Assembly: GCA_958496175.1 (NCBI GenBank)
Contig: OY292280.1
Span: 11,656,001 to 11,720,000, forward strand
Length of the DNA stretch: 64,000 bases
DNA from: Sisyra terminalis
Taxonomy: Eukaryota; Arthropoda; Insecta; Neuroptera; Sisyridae
Direction: 5' to 3'
Below are positions 13,551-26,175 of this stretch, in pieces. Below the pieces are notes generated by a model. The model saw nothing but the letters and a program-made list of their open reading frames with translations. It was not told the DNA's origin and ran no database searches. Position 1 is the first letter of the stretch; every line of letters starts with the position of its first letter. Both the position numbers and the translations under genes were made by a program.

Positions 13551-13724
13551 GAAATTACATTACAGAACAATTCAATAGTTCAAAAAGTTCACAAATTTTA
13601 AATGAAATTTTTGTTGGTTTTATACACTTTGAGATGTCTAAGCTTCTGGATGTTTTCTGGATTTATCAAAATCTCCTAGCCTTACTCCTCCTTACCTTTG
13701 GTTCCCTAATATTTCGTTGGTTCC

Positions 13725-14345
13725 TAATGTTACCTTGAAACGAAATAGAATTTTCTTCTACGGGAAGAAAATGAATCGCGTTTGCCATGTCCAAGTTATC
13801 AAATTTTGGATCTTAGAATATGACATTTTAAGGGAAACTATTAGGGAAAGGAGCCTAGTACAGGTCTTCAATGAAGTAATGGAGAAAGTGCTAAAATCAG
13901 AAGTTATGATCTAGAATTTTCTCCCAAATGGTTTATTTTAGATGGGGTTGTCTATGATTTCCAAAATTGGGGTACCTAATAAAACTTTAGAACTTAATTG
14001 CGCACCTAATATTACATTGAGACGAAATGGCAAACTTTTACCATAGGAAGAAAGTGGATCACGTTTGCCACATTCGAATTATTAAATTTAGGATCTTAGG
14101 ATTTCGAAATTTTATGGGAAACTATAAGGGAAATAATACAAAAGAGTCTAGTACAGATCTTCAACATAAATTAAGCTGCAAACCTATCCAGAGAAACCAA
14201 GAAAATAGATTTCCAGGTAAATTCTACCAGCAATGGAAAAGTAGGTCATCCAGAAAGTTCGGAAGTAAATACGGAAGTTCTGATTTAGAATTTTTTAAAC
14301 CGTTTATGTTGGAAGGGGTTGGCTATGATTTCAAAAATGGCGATT
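13725..14345 (+). repeat. Two diverged tandem copies of a unit of about 285 bp
   Basis: TTGAAACGAAATAGAATTTT at about 13735 and TTGAGACGAAATGGCAAACT at about 14018 start two copies that share the AAAATGAATCGCGTTTGCCA-like segment, GGATCTTAG..AT, GGGAAACTAT..GGGAAA and TAGTACAG.TCTTCAA. The frames over them (13717-13914, 14027-14365) give related but low-complexity peptides. I regard them as repeat and not genes. Confidence 0.55.
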
Positions 14346-14689
14346 CTTTTTATAAGGATTTTTAATAAAAAATTGTCAGCAAAATATTGAATTTTGGAAA
14401 GCCCTGGTGGTTGACCAGAATTTTATGGAATACAATTTTTTTAAAATTCAAAAGAAATTGAGAGAATGAAAGAATTTTTTTCCTGAACTTTACAATACAG
14501 GGACATCTGAGAACTTTGGAATATAGTTTGGCTACTAAAACATGGAAGCTGGAACTTGGAATCGTCAAAATTTTTACTGAATCCAACTCTTAATGATTTC
14601 ATGTTGAATACTGAATCGTTATACTTTAAATATACTGGAACGTTAAGCATTTAATCTTGACTTTCAGTAGCTTTTAAATTACTGGTTTA

Positions 14690-16140
14690 TAGTAGCCACT
14701 TAAACTATAAAAATACTTTTAAAGTAAAGCATTAGCCAGAATTTAAGTTTCTTCCGGAAAATTTCGCAGCCCTGCGAAATATGGAAGGAAAACTTGGAGG
14801 TAAAATTGGTCCAATAGGTAGATAAAGAAAGGACCTTTTTGTCCCTTGGCTGTCCCTTTTTAGCCCCTAAGGGGCAAAAAGAGACAGACGACAAGGTCTA
14901 GAAAAAATGTAAAATAACAAACTTCTATATGGTTGATTCCATTAAAAATTAAATTAAACATGGCCAGATATTTGTTGGTTTGGTTAGCATTTTACGTTTC
15001 AAATTAATAGAGTTGGTTTTCACAGTATAACACGGAATAGTAAAATTGGATCTTTAAACCCCACCCTACCCTACTTGTATCATTGGATGAAATTTCTTTT
15101 TACGCAGTTTTTCAACGAAACTTACTGGAATTACACCTGTTGGTTATAAGCTCTAAGAATTACAGTTTAGTATCCCAAGATTTCCATTTAGTTGGTACTG
15201 TTGAGGTCTTCTAAGAAAATGTGCTTTTCCTAAGCAATTCTGGAAAGCTTTTGGTTGATTTTTGGTTGAAAAAGGTTGGGGGAAAAGGCCAGAAAAATCA
15301 GTAGTCGCTATTATGCAAAACTGAATGAAGAACGTGGACTAATAACGAAACCGAAAGTTTTAGAAAGAGTAGGCCAAAGACAGCATTTAAATTATTGTTT
15401 TACAGTAGCCAGTTATACTATAAAAATGCTTTTAAATTATAGCACTTTAAATTAGGCAAAACTTAAGTTAGATTTAGAAAATTTCGCAGTCCTGCGGATA
15501 AACTGAACAGAATATGGAAGGAAAACTGGAAATTTAAATTGGTTCAATAGGTGCTTGCATTACTGGATGACAATTCCTTTTGGGTAGTTTTTCCACGAAA
15601 TTTACTGGAATTACACCTGTTTGTTATAAGCTCTAAGAATTACAGTTTAGTATTCCGAGATTTCCATTTAGTTGGTACTGTTTGTATTTTTTAAGTAAAT
15701 TTGCTTTTCCTAAGCAATTGTGGAAAGCTTTTGGTTGAAAAAGTTTGGAGGGAAAGACCAGAAAAATCAGTAGTAGAAAATGTGCAAAACTAAATGAAAA
15801 ACGTGGATAAATGACGAAACCGAAAGTTATAGAAAGAGGCCAAAGATAACATTTGAGTTACTGTTTAACAGTAGCCACTTATACTGTAAAAAATACCCTA
15901 CTGGAATGGATTATTTGTTATTTTAGTATTCATTTTATTAGTATCCCAAGATTTCCATTTAATTGGTACTGTTGGGGTCTTTTAAGAAAGTTTGCTTTTC
16001 CTAAGCAATTTTGGATAACTTTTGGATGATTTTCGGTTGAAAAAGCTAGACCAGAAGTCGAAAATGTGCAAAACTGAATGAAAAACGTGGACAAATGACG
16101 AAACCGAAAGTTGTAGAAGAAGTAGGCCAAAGACACGGAA
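14690..16140. repeat. Composite repeat about 1.4 kb, copy 1
   Basis: It shares long stretches with 30640-31995. Landmarks include GGACCTTTTTG, GCCCCTAAGGGGCAAAAAGA, ACATGGCCAGATATTTGTTG and TACACCTGTTGGTTATAAGC. Within each copy a sub-unit containing TTTCCATTTAGTTGGTACTG, TGCTTTTCCTAAGCAATT and GACGAAACCGAAAGTT is repeated three times (about 15105, 15590 and 15945). It is non-coding, and the family was not recognised. Confidence 0.75.
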
Positions 16141-16917
16141 ATAAATTAAGGCAAAAATTGCCTACCGCAACAATAAAGATCTAAAAACGGAAAAAGGCCA
16201 CAAAAAAGGCCCATAAATAAAACACGTTCGTCGAGCCGCAGTCGATAAAAAACTATTAACATATTTTTTGTTGTGACTTTTTCTGCCTCCGATTATTTTG
16301 GCACGAGGCGGTGTTATTGACCAAAAAAAAAAGATCCAAAAAAAAGCCTGGCCGCTTCTCAAACCAGTTAACTTCTCGGCCCATCTTTCGAGCCGATCGA
16401 ATTTTTTCATCGAAACAAACGCAAAAAATCGCTCATCCTTGTCCGCGGCGGCGGCTAAGGGGTTTTTTGGAAACGCCAAAAACTGGGTCAACCTGCTTTT
16501 TTGCTGCTCTCGGGAACTCCGCATCAACAAAAAAGGCCCAAGACCAGTTCTTTTTTTTTGGCCCGTTTTTTCCCCACGTTTTTTATCGGGCCAGTCCCTT
16601 CCTGCTTCCACATAGGAAGGATTTCAAGGGTCTTTTTTTTTGGCTTTTGTACAAAAATCCAGAAAATTTCGATCGGCTGATCGGGACAATGTGATTATAT
16701 ATCGAGCGACCGATTCAATCCACCCTCGCCACTTTTATCGAGACAAGATGGACACCTGGTCGTCGTTATTGCCTTATTATTCTACCTGATTTTAACCTCG
16801 GGCTCCAATCCCTAGACCAGCGCTCACCTAACTATCCGGAAACTATCCGAATCTGACCCCCAATTTATATGCATAACATACAAGATATCCAAAATCCACA
16901 ATATAAAAAAAAAAAGA
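16141..16917. other. Non-repetitive segment, no supported gene
   Basis: This segment has higher GC than its flanks and overlapping frames on both strands (149 codons on -, 105 and 127 on +). All cross runs of A/T or AAAAAA-type codons, have Lys/Phe/Arg-rich composition and match nothing I recognise. Frames open on both strands at once suggest chance openness. Confidence 0.35.
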
Positions 16918-17058
16918 TTAAGCAGGCCATTCACGCTCCGACTTGCAGTCCAACTAGTCGGACTACTAGTTGGGTCCGACTAGTCCAACTTTAGATCCAA
17001 CTTCGAAAGTCGGACCTCTAGTTGGACTGCAAGTCGAATCGTGAATGGTCTGCTTTAA
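16918..17058. mobile_element. Foldback MITE, family B (copy 2)
   Basis: TTAAGCAGGCCATTCACG at the left and CGTGAATGGTCTGCTTTAA at the right. The interior is GTCCAACTAGTCGGAC palindromes. It is 141 bp with TTAA at both ends. Confidence 0.8.
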
Positions 17059-17400
17059 TCTAACAATACTTGGATCTTTTATCATCTTTTATCACAAGGT
17101 TAAACTTTTCAAGTTTCCAATATTGCCTATCCCTGGTAAAGTTCCCTACTCCAGAACAGATCATTCTTTTCAATAAATCCAAAATTTCATTCTGCTTTTT
17201 CTTGGGTTTCCAAGATTCAATGAAAATATCCATCCAGCTAACTTTTAATTTGTCCCGACATAGAAAATACTTCTTTCATTATTGATTTATCTCATTATTC
17301 TCAATTCTTCCACCCTTATAGCTGAATCGGTTCATTAAATTTTCCCCAAAAATTTTTGGGTTTCTATTACAAATTTGCCTTAAAACTCAACTGAATCGAA

Positions 17401-17475
17401 TTAAAGCAGGCCATTCACGCTTCGACTTGCAGTCCAACTAGTCGGACTACTAGTTGGATCGCCTAAATGATCCGC
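17401..17475 (+). mobile_element. Foldback MITE, family B (truncated copy 3)
   Basis: It begins TTAAAGCAGGCCATTCACG and continues with the family interior to about GATCCGCTAAAC, matching the inner part of the 34061-34251 copy in reverse. The right terminal repeat is missing. It lies about 340 bp after copy 2. Confidence 0.65.
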
Positions 17476-18000
17476 TAAACATCCAACATACCTATCCGTA
17501 ACTGCTATGTGATGAACCACGTCGATGACCACTGAGGAAGATTGCTTTGCAATCGAAATACATATCAGGGCAATACGTTAAAAATACTTTTTGTTTGAGC
17601 TTTTGTTCAAATTTATGTTTATAGTTAAACTTTTGTAAATTAAATTACATAAATAAGACTCCAACATGATTTATATAATCAAATAAGATTTTTTCCGCTG
17701 ACTTTGAACAGTTATACTGTTTATACAATATATAGAATATATTGAGGTCCAATTTATGTACTTTATTATATACTTTATTTAAGTACTTTATTATGTAATT
17801 TATTTGAGTTCATTTATTATAATAAATAGAAATCATACCATAAAAATAAATTTGAACAGAAGTTCAAACAAAAATATTTCTGACGAAATGCCCAGATACG
17901 TATTTCGATTGCCAAGCAATCATCCTCAGTCGTCATCAAGTAGTTTGGATCACTCCGTAACTGCTTCGTGATGATTCACAATTTTGTGAATTCTAATTTT

Positions 18001-18162
18001 GCAATGCATTATGGAAAGTGTGCAATATGTGACGCCGCCACAAGTGTGTTTAGGATACTAACTAACCGAAACTTTGTACTCTTAGGGTAACGGTTACAAT
18101 TAGTACTTTAGGCACACTTGTGGCGGCGCAATATTTTGACACACTTCCCATAATGCATTGCA
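18001..18162. mobile_element. Nested 162-bp foldback element
   Basis: GCAATGCATTATGGAAAGTG at the left is inverted at the right as CACTTCCCATAATGCATTGC, with GCCGCCACAAGTGTG and CACACTTGTGGCGGC further in. A matching copy sits at 37052-37214 at the same place in the second 2-kb block, so insertion preceded the block duplication. Confidence 0.75.
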
Positions 18163-18394
18163 GGATTAGAATACCCTCTTTTATATTATCTTAAGACTAC
18201 CAGGATATGAACTGGGAAATATTCATAAATCTGCTAATATTACATATCTGTATAAAATATAATAAGATAGCGCATTATGGAGGCCAGCATAATGATTTTC
18301 TTATCGAGCTATTGGGTTTTAACCACTTTGGATATAAGGTCTGGATTAATTTTGTCATTGTTCATGGTCTCTCCAGTACCGTTTTCTAGAACTA

Positions 18395-18627
18395 CCGTGT
18401 AATCTCATTAATCCGGTTCTATTAAAAACCGGAGGGTGCCGGATTATTGGAATGTTCGGTTTACTGGATTATAGCGAAAAAGTCATAGGTAATGAATAAA
18501 ATAAAGCATTTCATTGAAGGAATAAATGTATGCACAGGTATAGAGGGGCGAGGGAGGCGTGGGTGAAGGGTGCCGAATTATTAGACGTGCCGATCTATCG
18601 AAGTGCCGGATTAGTGAGATTATACTG
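18395..18627. mobile_element. Pogo-like 233-bp TIR element nested in a repeat
   Basis: Absent from the otherwise matching site at about 37448. The left end is CCGTGTAATCTCATTAATCC and the right end is GGATTAGTGAGATTATACTG, which are imperfect inverted repeats. The element is flanked by TA on both sides (18393-18394 and 18628-18629), and the empty copy has a single TA. TA target sites and a CAGTATAAT..-type terminus fit the pogo/Tc1-mariner group. It is too short to encode a transposase. Confidence 0.8.
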
Positions 18628-19719
18628 TAGTTAATCTTAGATATCCTGTACTTCTAATTTTTCTTTATTGGAATTGTTTCGTATTCTAGAATTACGCTTT
18701 TGATGTTCCTTAGTATCTCCATTTCTGATAATATGCTCTAATGATAAGGTATTTTTGTAGAAAATGCTCTACAAAATGAACCACTTTTGTATAACAGTTA
18801 AGTTTAATTGTGCAAATATGTATACTTGATTTAGATAAATCAACTAACCAGCAAATTATTACCAATAATTTTTGGTTTCGTTATCATAAGAACCAAAAAC
18901 AAACCCTACACAAAAAGATATTGTTAAGTTGTTTATAAAATATATGGAATGTATTGTGGCCCAATTTATGTAGTATAATTTCATAAAATAATATATAAAA
19001 ATTATACCATAAACATAAATTTAAACAATAATTAAAACAAATGAATTACTGACGTTTTGCTCAGATACGTAATCTTCCTCAATGGTCATAAAGTAGTATT
19101 CCAGTATAAATCCTATAGTAATTGATAACCACTGGGAAAGATTGCTTGGCAATCGAAGTACGTATGTGGGCAATATGTCACAAATATTTTTGTTTGAACT
19201 TCTGTTCAAATTTATGTTTATGGTAGGATTTTTATATATTATTATATTAAATTATACTTCATAAATTGGACCACAATATATTATATAAACAGTATAACTG
19301 TTCAAAGTCCGCGAAAAAATCTTATTCGATAATTGTTAAGTATTTAAATATCCCAATTTTTTATAGAATACTGTGGTATAAATAAATATTTTCTCTTGTG
19401 TGGCTAGAAAAAAGATAATTTTTTCTTGTATTTTAATCTTCTGGGTGAAATTGAAAACCTGTTCTCAGGAGGTGGGCAATATCAACCCTTAATCTTTCTC
19501 AATGGTCATTAAGTAGTATTCCAGTATAAATCCTGTAGTAATTGATAACCACTGAGGAAGATTGTTAGGCAATCAAAATACGTATCTGGGGAATAGGTCA
19601 CAAATATTTTGAACTTCTGTTCAAATTTATGTTTATGGTATGATTTTTATATATTATTATATTAAATTATACTACGTAAATTGGACCACAATTTATTCTA
19701 TATATTGTATAAACAGTAT

Positions 19720-21918
19720 AATTGATATATTATTTAATTGATTGAAGAAAAATCGATATATCGTTTTTAACATCGAAATATTGTATTGACATTAACATGG
19801 CAAGTGATTTTATCACTTGGATTTCATAAAATTGGGCAGAACTAAATCAATAAAAATGCGCGATTTATTTATAGAAAAATTTGGATGATTTATTCGTTGG
19901 GTCATCCCTTGAAAAAAATCAGACATTCAATTGTTTGGTGTCTGTATCGATTTTCTTTTGTTGGCGCATGCTTGTCACATTTGAATATGAATTGGCGAAA
20001 AAAAAATCGTTAATGACCCAACTGACCTAGGTTGGAAAAAAATCGTTAAATAACTGAAAAAAAAAATGTCCTGGTCATTTTTTTCATGAAAGAACTTCAT
20101 CCCCTAGTTGGCTCGGTGTGTTACATGAGGCTGTTTTTAAAAATGCTTAAAAAACCCTCGACCCTTCACAGTCGGTGAACTCCCCTTATTTGCACCCTAA
20201 GCTTTTGACATATTTTGACCATTTGTAAAACCGGCCAGAGGCTGCATCGCCATACCATCCCTTATTTGATTTGGGTCATTGTGTATTTGGGTCAGATTTT
20301 TTCCGCTTCCTTTTTTCGGATCTCGCTTTTTTAATCTCGATCGAGTCGAATAATGGAATTGTTGGGATTTAATTTCGAGGCAACTGTTAGGTATTCGGTA
20401 TTTGGTCTTCAGCCACCGAAAATTGGAATTCCAATGATTTGTAATTATTAAACTCAATTCGTTCCAGCAAATGATTCTGGAAACTAATCAAGAGACTGGC
20501 CAGAGGAGAACAAGAAAAAAAACTAACGAAAATTTTTCTTTTGAAAAAGTCAATTTTACATTCTTAAATTACATTAATTTTTTTTTTTTGGGCTATGAAA
20601 TAATTGAGATTTCCAACAGAAAGTTGGTTTTTGTTGCCATTGGGATTTATTACACTCGGAAGACATTTCTAAATTATGCAATAAATGGGGTTGTTACAGT
20701 AAAAAGCGGTGAATACAAAGGGCGAATGGGTTCAACCCTTTTAGTGTGGATACTTTATTTTCGAGACAATAAAATCATTTTTGGGCAATTTGAACGTGTG
20801 ACGCAAGGTTTGGGAGTTTGCCGACATTTTTTCGGTGAAAAATTCAATGTGATTTTTTGAGTAGTATTAAAGGACCAAGGTCTCGATGCTTTTTTGTTTC
20901 AACGCATGCGTGCATGTCGCATTGGAAGGTACCCAGATGTTCCACGATATTCCTTTTTTTTATGGATTGTATAAGGTTATGTCACAACCGCCCACAGTCT
21001 TGGAAATATTTGGATTGAGAAAGATGAAGCATTTGGGTGTCATTGTTTCACAACACCAAAACCACATCTGGTGTTTCTGTCGAGATTTTGTGGCCGACGT
21101 CATGAGAAACTAATCTCGCGAACAGATTAGATATTGCCCAAAAGATAGTTTGTCTCACTTTGGTTTATTGGATATGGGGAGATCGTGTCTTCCTTGTCGA
21201 AAAATTCTGGCTTTGGGATGGTAGGAGAAGTTGGAGCTGATTTTCGCGTGATGGGCATTTCATGGTTAGATTCAATCGACTCGGGTCTTCCGAAAGATCG
21301 GGCCGCTCACTTCGGGCAAATATTTGGAAAAATCCAAGTCTATTCGGATCGAAATCGACCCCTCCGCCGAAATCACGGAACCCCACTAGTCGCGTCATCC
21401 AGTAAGAGTGAGTCTGCGCCAGCAGCTCCGTCCTTGTTCCACTGCCAACATTTGGGCCCCCCAAAATTTTTTATGGGAGATCTATCAATGTTTAAGATGT
21501 GATCCTTTTTTTTTAATGTATTGTCCTGTCTGCATGTTCTCTTCTGGGTCTTTCTCCCTCCATCCACACGTTTTTTAATTTAGATATTTAGACGCTGTTT
21601 AGTTTTTAGTCGCGTTTTTGCCTCAGCCCAAGCAGGTTCATGGGCAGCTTTTTTTCTCATTGACAATTTTTTTCATTGAGATCCCATACCAACAAATAGT
21701 TCGCTTTTTTTGCTCACTTTCGGATCCTTTTCATTCCGCTAAAATGCTTTTTCCTGAATCCACCCGGAATACCACCCGATTCCGATGAGTGCATCCATTG
21801 CGGAAAAGTGAATTTTGTGCGATTTTCCGGAGGAAAACCAAAGACAATTTTCAAATTCTTGTCAATTTGTTAGTGTTCTTATTGAGAAATTCAAGTGACT
21901 TTTTTTTGTTGGTCCAAT
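19720..21918. other. Upstream region of the zinc-finger gene, largely non-repetitive
   Basis: From about 19900 to the start codon at 21919 I see no repeat family from elsewhere in the window, and GC content rises, which fits promoter, 5' UTR and regulatory DNA. Small frames on both strands (for example 20471-20860 and 21165-21502) look like chance openness. No TATA box could be assigned. Transcription may start here or much further upstream. Confidence 0.4.
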
Positions 21919-22953
21919 ATGGAACGTTTGGATTATCGAATTCCGGATTTCCAGACACCGCTTTTGCAAAACATTAACGATATTCCGAATTCGAGTGAAT
22001 ATACGAATCATATACATCGTTCGATTGATACGTTGCGTTCGTTGACGGATCGAGCAACCCTGAACGTGACACTTGCAGCGCAACAAAACACTAACACCAC
22101 CCCCACCCCAACGTGTGATCCACGTGGTAGCAATTCGCCGAGTATAGATCACGGATCCGGATCAGCGAACGCACGCCTAATGGATCCCAATCAGCGAATA
22201 TCGCCAAATGACCGCTTATCCGAACGGTTGCTGCTAGACCAGCACCGCAATTCCGACCGGCTTCTCGACCACCACCGACTACTAGCATCCCAACACGGCC
22301 GCCTCTCCCCCGATCTCGACCCCAACGATCGGATTAACGAAACCCACCAAAGAATCACATCCCAAGATCAACGCTTCCTCAATTCCCTGGATTTCCAACA
22401 AAACCAAACCCGCGAATATCGGCCACACCGCTCAACCGACTCCGAACTAAACCAATCGGACTACCAGGATCGCAACCAACGCATCTTAAACCTCCACCAA
22501 AGCAGCGGAGCCGACTACGACCAACGCATCGAGTACGGAAGCCGAAATCGGATTAACGAATCGCTGGACTTTAGTAACGTACACAATATAATCAAAAGCG
22601 AATTTGCTAACCAACGCTCAAATGACACCCGGTTTTCCAATGAAAATGATTACGCATTGGTTTCGCGTTGCAACGGAAATGACGATCCGGGGTCATACCG
22701 GACGCATCAGCGTCCCGAAACGGGTGCCGGGAGTGCGACGGCGTCTGCCGGAAGTGTTTCGGGCGGCAATTCCAATCTGGAAAACCGCACCAGTCTTGCT
22801 ACCGGCGGTCCTTCGGTCAACAAATCATGCTCGGGAACCTTGGGCGACGGTGCCAGCTACTCGAACAGTTCCCCGTCAAGTCCTGGAACTCCCATTTCAA
22901 TCGAGGGAAGTTCCAATTACAATAATAGTCAAGGGCAACACGACGAAGAAAAG
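21919..22953 (+). CDS. rn: Rotund/squeeze-type zinc-finger protein, coding exon 1
   Basis: This exon encodes the first 345 residues, which are hydrophilic and low-complexity. The ATG at 21919 begins MERLDYRIPDFQTPLLQN and is the first in-frame ATG; the frame extends 24 bases further upstream only without an ATG. The segment from about residue 85 to 160 repeats the pattern (Q/D/E)R(I/L) many times (NQRI, NDRL, SERL, SDRL, GRLS, NDRI). The C-terminal part is Ser/Gly/Asn-rich. No finger lies here, as expected for the family, where the fingers are in the C-terminal half. I place the donor at 22953/22954 (AAG|GTACCC). The +4 to +6 bases are poor, but the phase is 0 and matches the next two exons. 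Beyond it the frame turns hydrophobic and intron-like. In Drosophila, rotund and squeeze are paralogues acting in appendage and neuronal patterning. I cannot tell which orthologue this is. Confidence 0.8.
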
Positions 22954-25900
22954 GTACCCTATAGATTAATCCCTTTAGCCAAATTGAAGGTTTCCCAACC
23001 AAGAACCTCGTCAACCTCTTCAAACTACTTTCGAAATAAAGTTCATGGACAATTCGTTACACTTGCCATTTTTTTTGCTGGATTTCCTCATATATATTTT
23101 TTTTATATTTACAAATCAGAGGCTAAAAATCATAATTAAGTACTAAATAATAAATAATTCTGTAATTAAGTGATATAAGATATGACTCCAAATGATATTT
23201 ATGACAGTCTTATCAATTCCTGATAAAAAATTAGAGTACCTTTGACCAATAGATTATTCGGCTGTTTCATCCATTTATTTTTTTTAAATATTTTTTATTA
23301 GGTTATAAGCTTCAAGCTATAAAAAAACGGGTCCATTGGTTAACGGGTCCAAGTTAAACGTTTCGAATAATTTTTGTTGGCTTCTTTGTGCTTCTCACAT
23401 TAATAATAGTAAATTTTAAATTTGTTGTCTTATATTTTTAAAATATTTTCTGAATTGGCATCCAGGTGAAAAAATTGAGTCAAATTCATCAATTCTTGCT
23501 GGAGAAGTTGCAAATAGTAACGAAACGTTTAAGTAGACTTATGCCAGCAAAAATCGTTTGATTAATACAAATATTTTTCTTACACTACTTTACTGTATAA
23601 ACTATTTTTTTGCACTAGTAAAGTAGTTTAGCTACTCAAACTAAAAAATTAGCTAAGTTTTTATAGTTAACTAATTGACTAATACTAAAGAAAATGCGTA
23701 TGCGTAATATAATTTGAAGCTTATACTTAGAAAAAAAATATTTGGAAAATTTTTTGAAATACGATGGTGAAGTGGAAAATTTAAGGGAAATAAAGGAAAG
23801 GTGATAAAAGTTTTGGAGTTTATAAGAGAAATTTTCAATAATCAAAATTTTCTTCAACCTAAAAGGGACTTGAGTCCTTTTTGGGACTTTGAATTTTGAA
23901 ACTTACCAAATTAAAAATCGATTTAAATGGGAAAGCTTTTTAAAGTATTTTTTTTATAAATTTTCTGAAAAATGCCATAGAGATTATAAGAAGAGCATAG
24001 AATGTATAAGATAAATTTCAATGGTATAACCTATAGTTATCCTTTCTATTCTTTTGTTATTTATCTTCGCGTTATAATTACCAAGGTTTTTTGTGCCTCT
24101 AGTATCAATAAAAAACCGTAAATTGAAAAAAGCCTATCAATTTTGGAGTGGCCACCTTAACCACTCAGCCTTGTTTTTATTAAGTTTCGTCTATTTAGTC
24201 TTCTGGTAATTTTACGGTAACCAAAGTTTATCCCTATTTATATATTTACGTTATTTTAAGCGAAACATGCTAATTTTTGAGTAAACTTTTAGATATAGAT
24301 ATAAATTTTATACAGAAGTTGTAGGTTATAACATCAATAGTTAAGGTTTATAATTTCAGGAAATTTCTTAGAGCCGTTTTTGAGAAAATCACAATAATAT
24401 TGGCTCATGTCCCTTTTGGGAACATCAAAATCTAGCGATATAGAATTTTGTACCGTGTTTTTTGATATTATTACCGAATAAATCAGGCTATAATGAACAT
24501 TTTGCCACAAAAGAGAAAATTATATCATTCACACTGAAAATCACGTATAGAATAAAAAAACAAAATAGAAAATGCAACGTTGCCAAATTTGATTGTTCTA
24601 AAAGGGACTTGGGTCGTAATTATACATGATTAAATTTAAAAAGGATATTAATTACTTTTATGATTTTATTACATATCTTGAACCGCTTTTTGGGTTTAAA
24701 AAAAGTTTTGATAAAAAACGAAATGTTTATCTCATTATAGCGATTGTTTTCATAACAATTGCTAGTTTAAAGAAATTATTTTTGCTAGTATTCTCTAAAA
24801 ATTATTAATTTTTCTATATTGTGGTCTTATTTTCATATTTCAATTTACAAAAGTCAACTATAAACATAAACTTAAATAAACGTATTTTTCAGACATTTAG
24901 TTTACTTTTGTAAACTATATTATATGAATATAACCATAACTTATTTTATATATTTTTTATAAACAGTATAACTGTTAAATATCAGCGAAAAAAATCTAAT
25001 TTGATAGTTCAATACCTTTTTCTTTAAAAATTTGCATTTAACGATTTTAAAATCAACGAATTTTAATTACAATTAGATGGTTGATATCCTAGGAAATTTA
25101 TAAAGCGCCATCTAAAGGAATATACAATAAGGTATGGCGTTTTCCTTGAAAGCTTTTACTCGTTTGCGTTGCGTTATTGTTATTATCTGTTATCTCTAAT
25201 TAATAAGGCAATCCCTATCATTTGTTAATTTCTGCAATTCCAAATTCCTTTAAAACATAAACTTGGAAATTTATTGGGTATATTAAGAAGTAATTTAAAA
25301 AGAACATTAATTATTGAATTCGCTTGTTTTAACTTGAAATTGTTGACAGTTAGTCTTATGGTTTCCTTGGCATTGTTTAAAGCTCAGCCAATGAGGTTTG
25401 TTTCGAAGATAAATCTCAGAACACAACCGCTTGACTTCCGGTGGATACTTGAAGCCCATTTTGCTCATTACAAATAACTTTGATAATTTCCTGTTAAATC
25501 CTTGGAAAAGTTTCTTTTACATTTGTAAAATTATTTTTTTTTAATAGTGTGAAAATGGTTTCAAAGTGTTTTGTTTTCCTTTTTGAAAGTTCTTTTGTTA
25601 TAATCTTGAAAATCCTTTCTTGGTATTGTTGAAGGATTTAATTCGCTCTACAAATTGTTAGTCTGGCTAAATTATACATTTTTGGAAATAGACTAAACTA
25701 GATTGAGTCTTAGAAGAAGAAACTTTTGGTGTTTTATTTAAAATTTGAAAAAAAAATTGCTTAATTAATAGTGGAATATGATTGCTGGGACTAAATTTGC
25801 ATTATTTCTACTGAAATTCTGCTGTTTGAATTTGGTTTTAGCACAAATTTCAATGGAGTGATCTCTACTGAAGAAAAATGATATAGGTTCCAATATATCT

Positions 25901-26175
25901 ACTGAAACTCAGTTCATTCTACAAAACTTTGACCCATTAAAGATCGATTATTATATCTATCGATTAATCGATAAATTTCTGGTTTACTAATTTTAATCAG
26001 TATTTTGATGCTTTATTTTTGTTGTTTTATTTTGATGTCTCCTGCCTTATTTTTGGAGGATGATTGGGGGTTATTGTGGGGTTGAAATTGGGTCGTTTTT
26101 TTTATCCTAAATGTTTGGTACTTTTGCAAATTGTCTAATCAGTGTTAATTTTTTATTGTGCTTGCAATGGAATAG
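22954..26175 (+). other. Intron 1 of the zinc-finger gene
   Basis: About 3.2 kb of AT-rich DNA. It contains a family D MITE at about 24403-24614, a TGTTGGCTTCTTTGTG repeat end at about 23380, and a tRNA-like A-box sequence on the - strand near 24137-24170. The acceptor at its 3' end is GGAATAG before 26176. No other convincing exon was found in it. Confidence 0.6.
24137..24170 (-). repeat. tRNA-like A-box fragment (SINE-derived?)
   Basis: On the - strand the sequence reads GGCTGAGTGGTTAAGGTGGC, close to the A-box region of serine/leucine tRNAs. No matching B box or cloverleaf follows, so it is at most a tRNA-derived repeat fragment. A related sequence sits at 42760-42828. Confidence 0.35.

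Larger units (their letters stand above)
17678..19715 (+). repeat. Dispersed 2-kb duplicated block, copy 1
   Basis: Nearly collinear with 36781-38532. Both begin AAGATTTTTTCGCTGACTTT-like, contain family E ends with the hairpin motif (- strand near 17920-17947, + strand near 19126), a nested foldback (18001-18162), and a common tail with CTTTCTCTTGTGTGGCTAGA-like sequence. Copy 1 is longer mainly because of a 233-bp insertion at 18395-18627. The block has inverted ends of its own (AACAGTTATACTGT at about 17710, inverted near 19290), so it may itself be a composite foldback transposon. No convincing coding frame. Confidence 0.75.

Noticed and set aside
16162..16694. Overlapping 105-149-codon frames on both strands
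   Set aside because: They are open on both strands at once and have low-complexity Lys/Phe/Arg composition crossing A- and T-runs, with no recognisable domain or splice context.
20471..20860. 129-codon + frame upstream of the zinc-finger gene
   Set aside because: It begins amid A-runs, has no known motif, and its Phe/Ile/Asn-rich composition looks like translated AT-rich DNA. It could at most be 5' UTR.
22604..22969. 121-codon frame overlapping exon 1
   Set aside because: It is an alternative-frame shadow of the real exon, which has the codon pattern and family context.
22954..23139. Read-through of zinc-finger exon 1 to a stop at 23139
   Set aside because: After Lys345 the frame becomes hydrophobic (FFAGFPHIYFFYIY) and lacks fingers. 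Splicing at 22953 keeps phase with the later exons.
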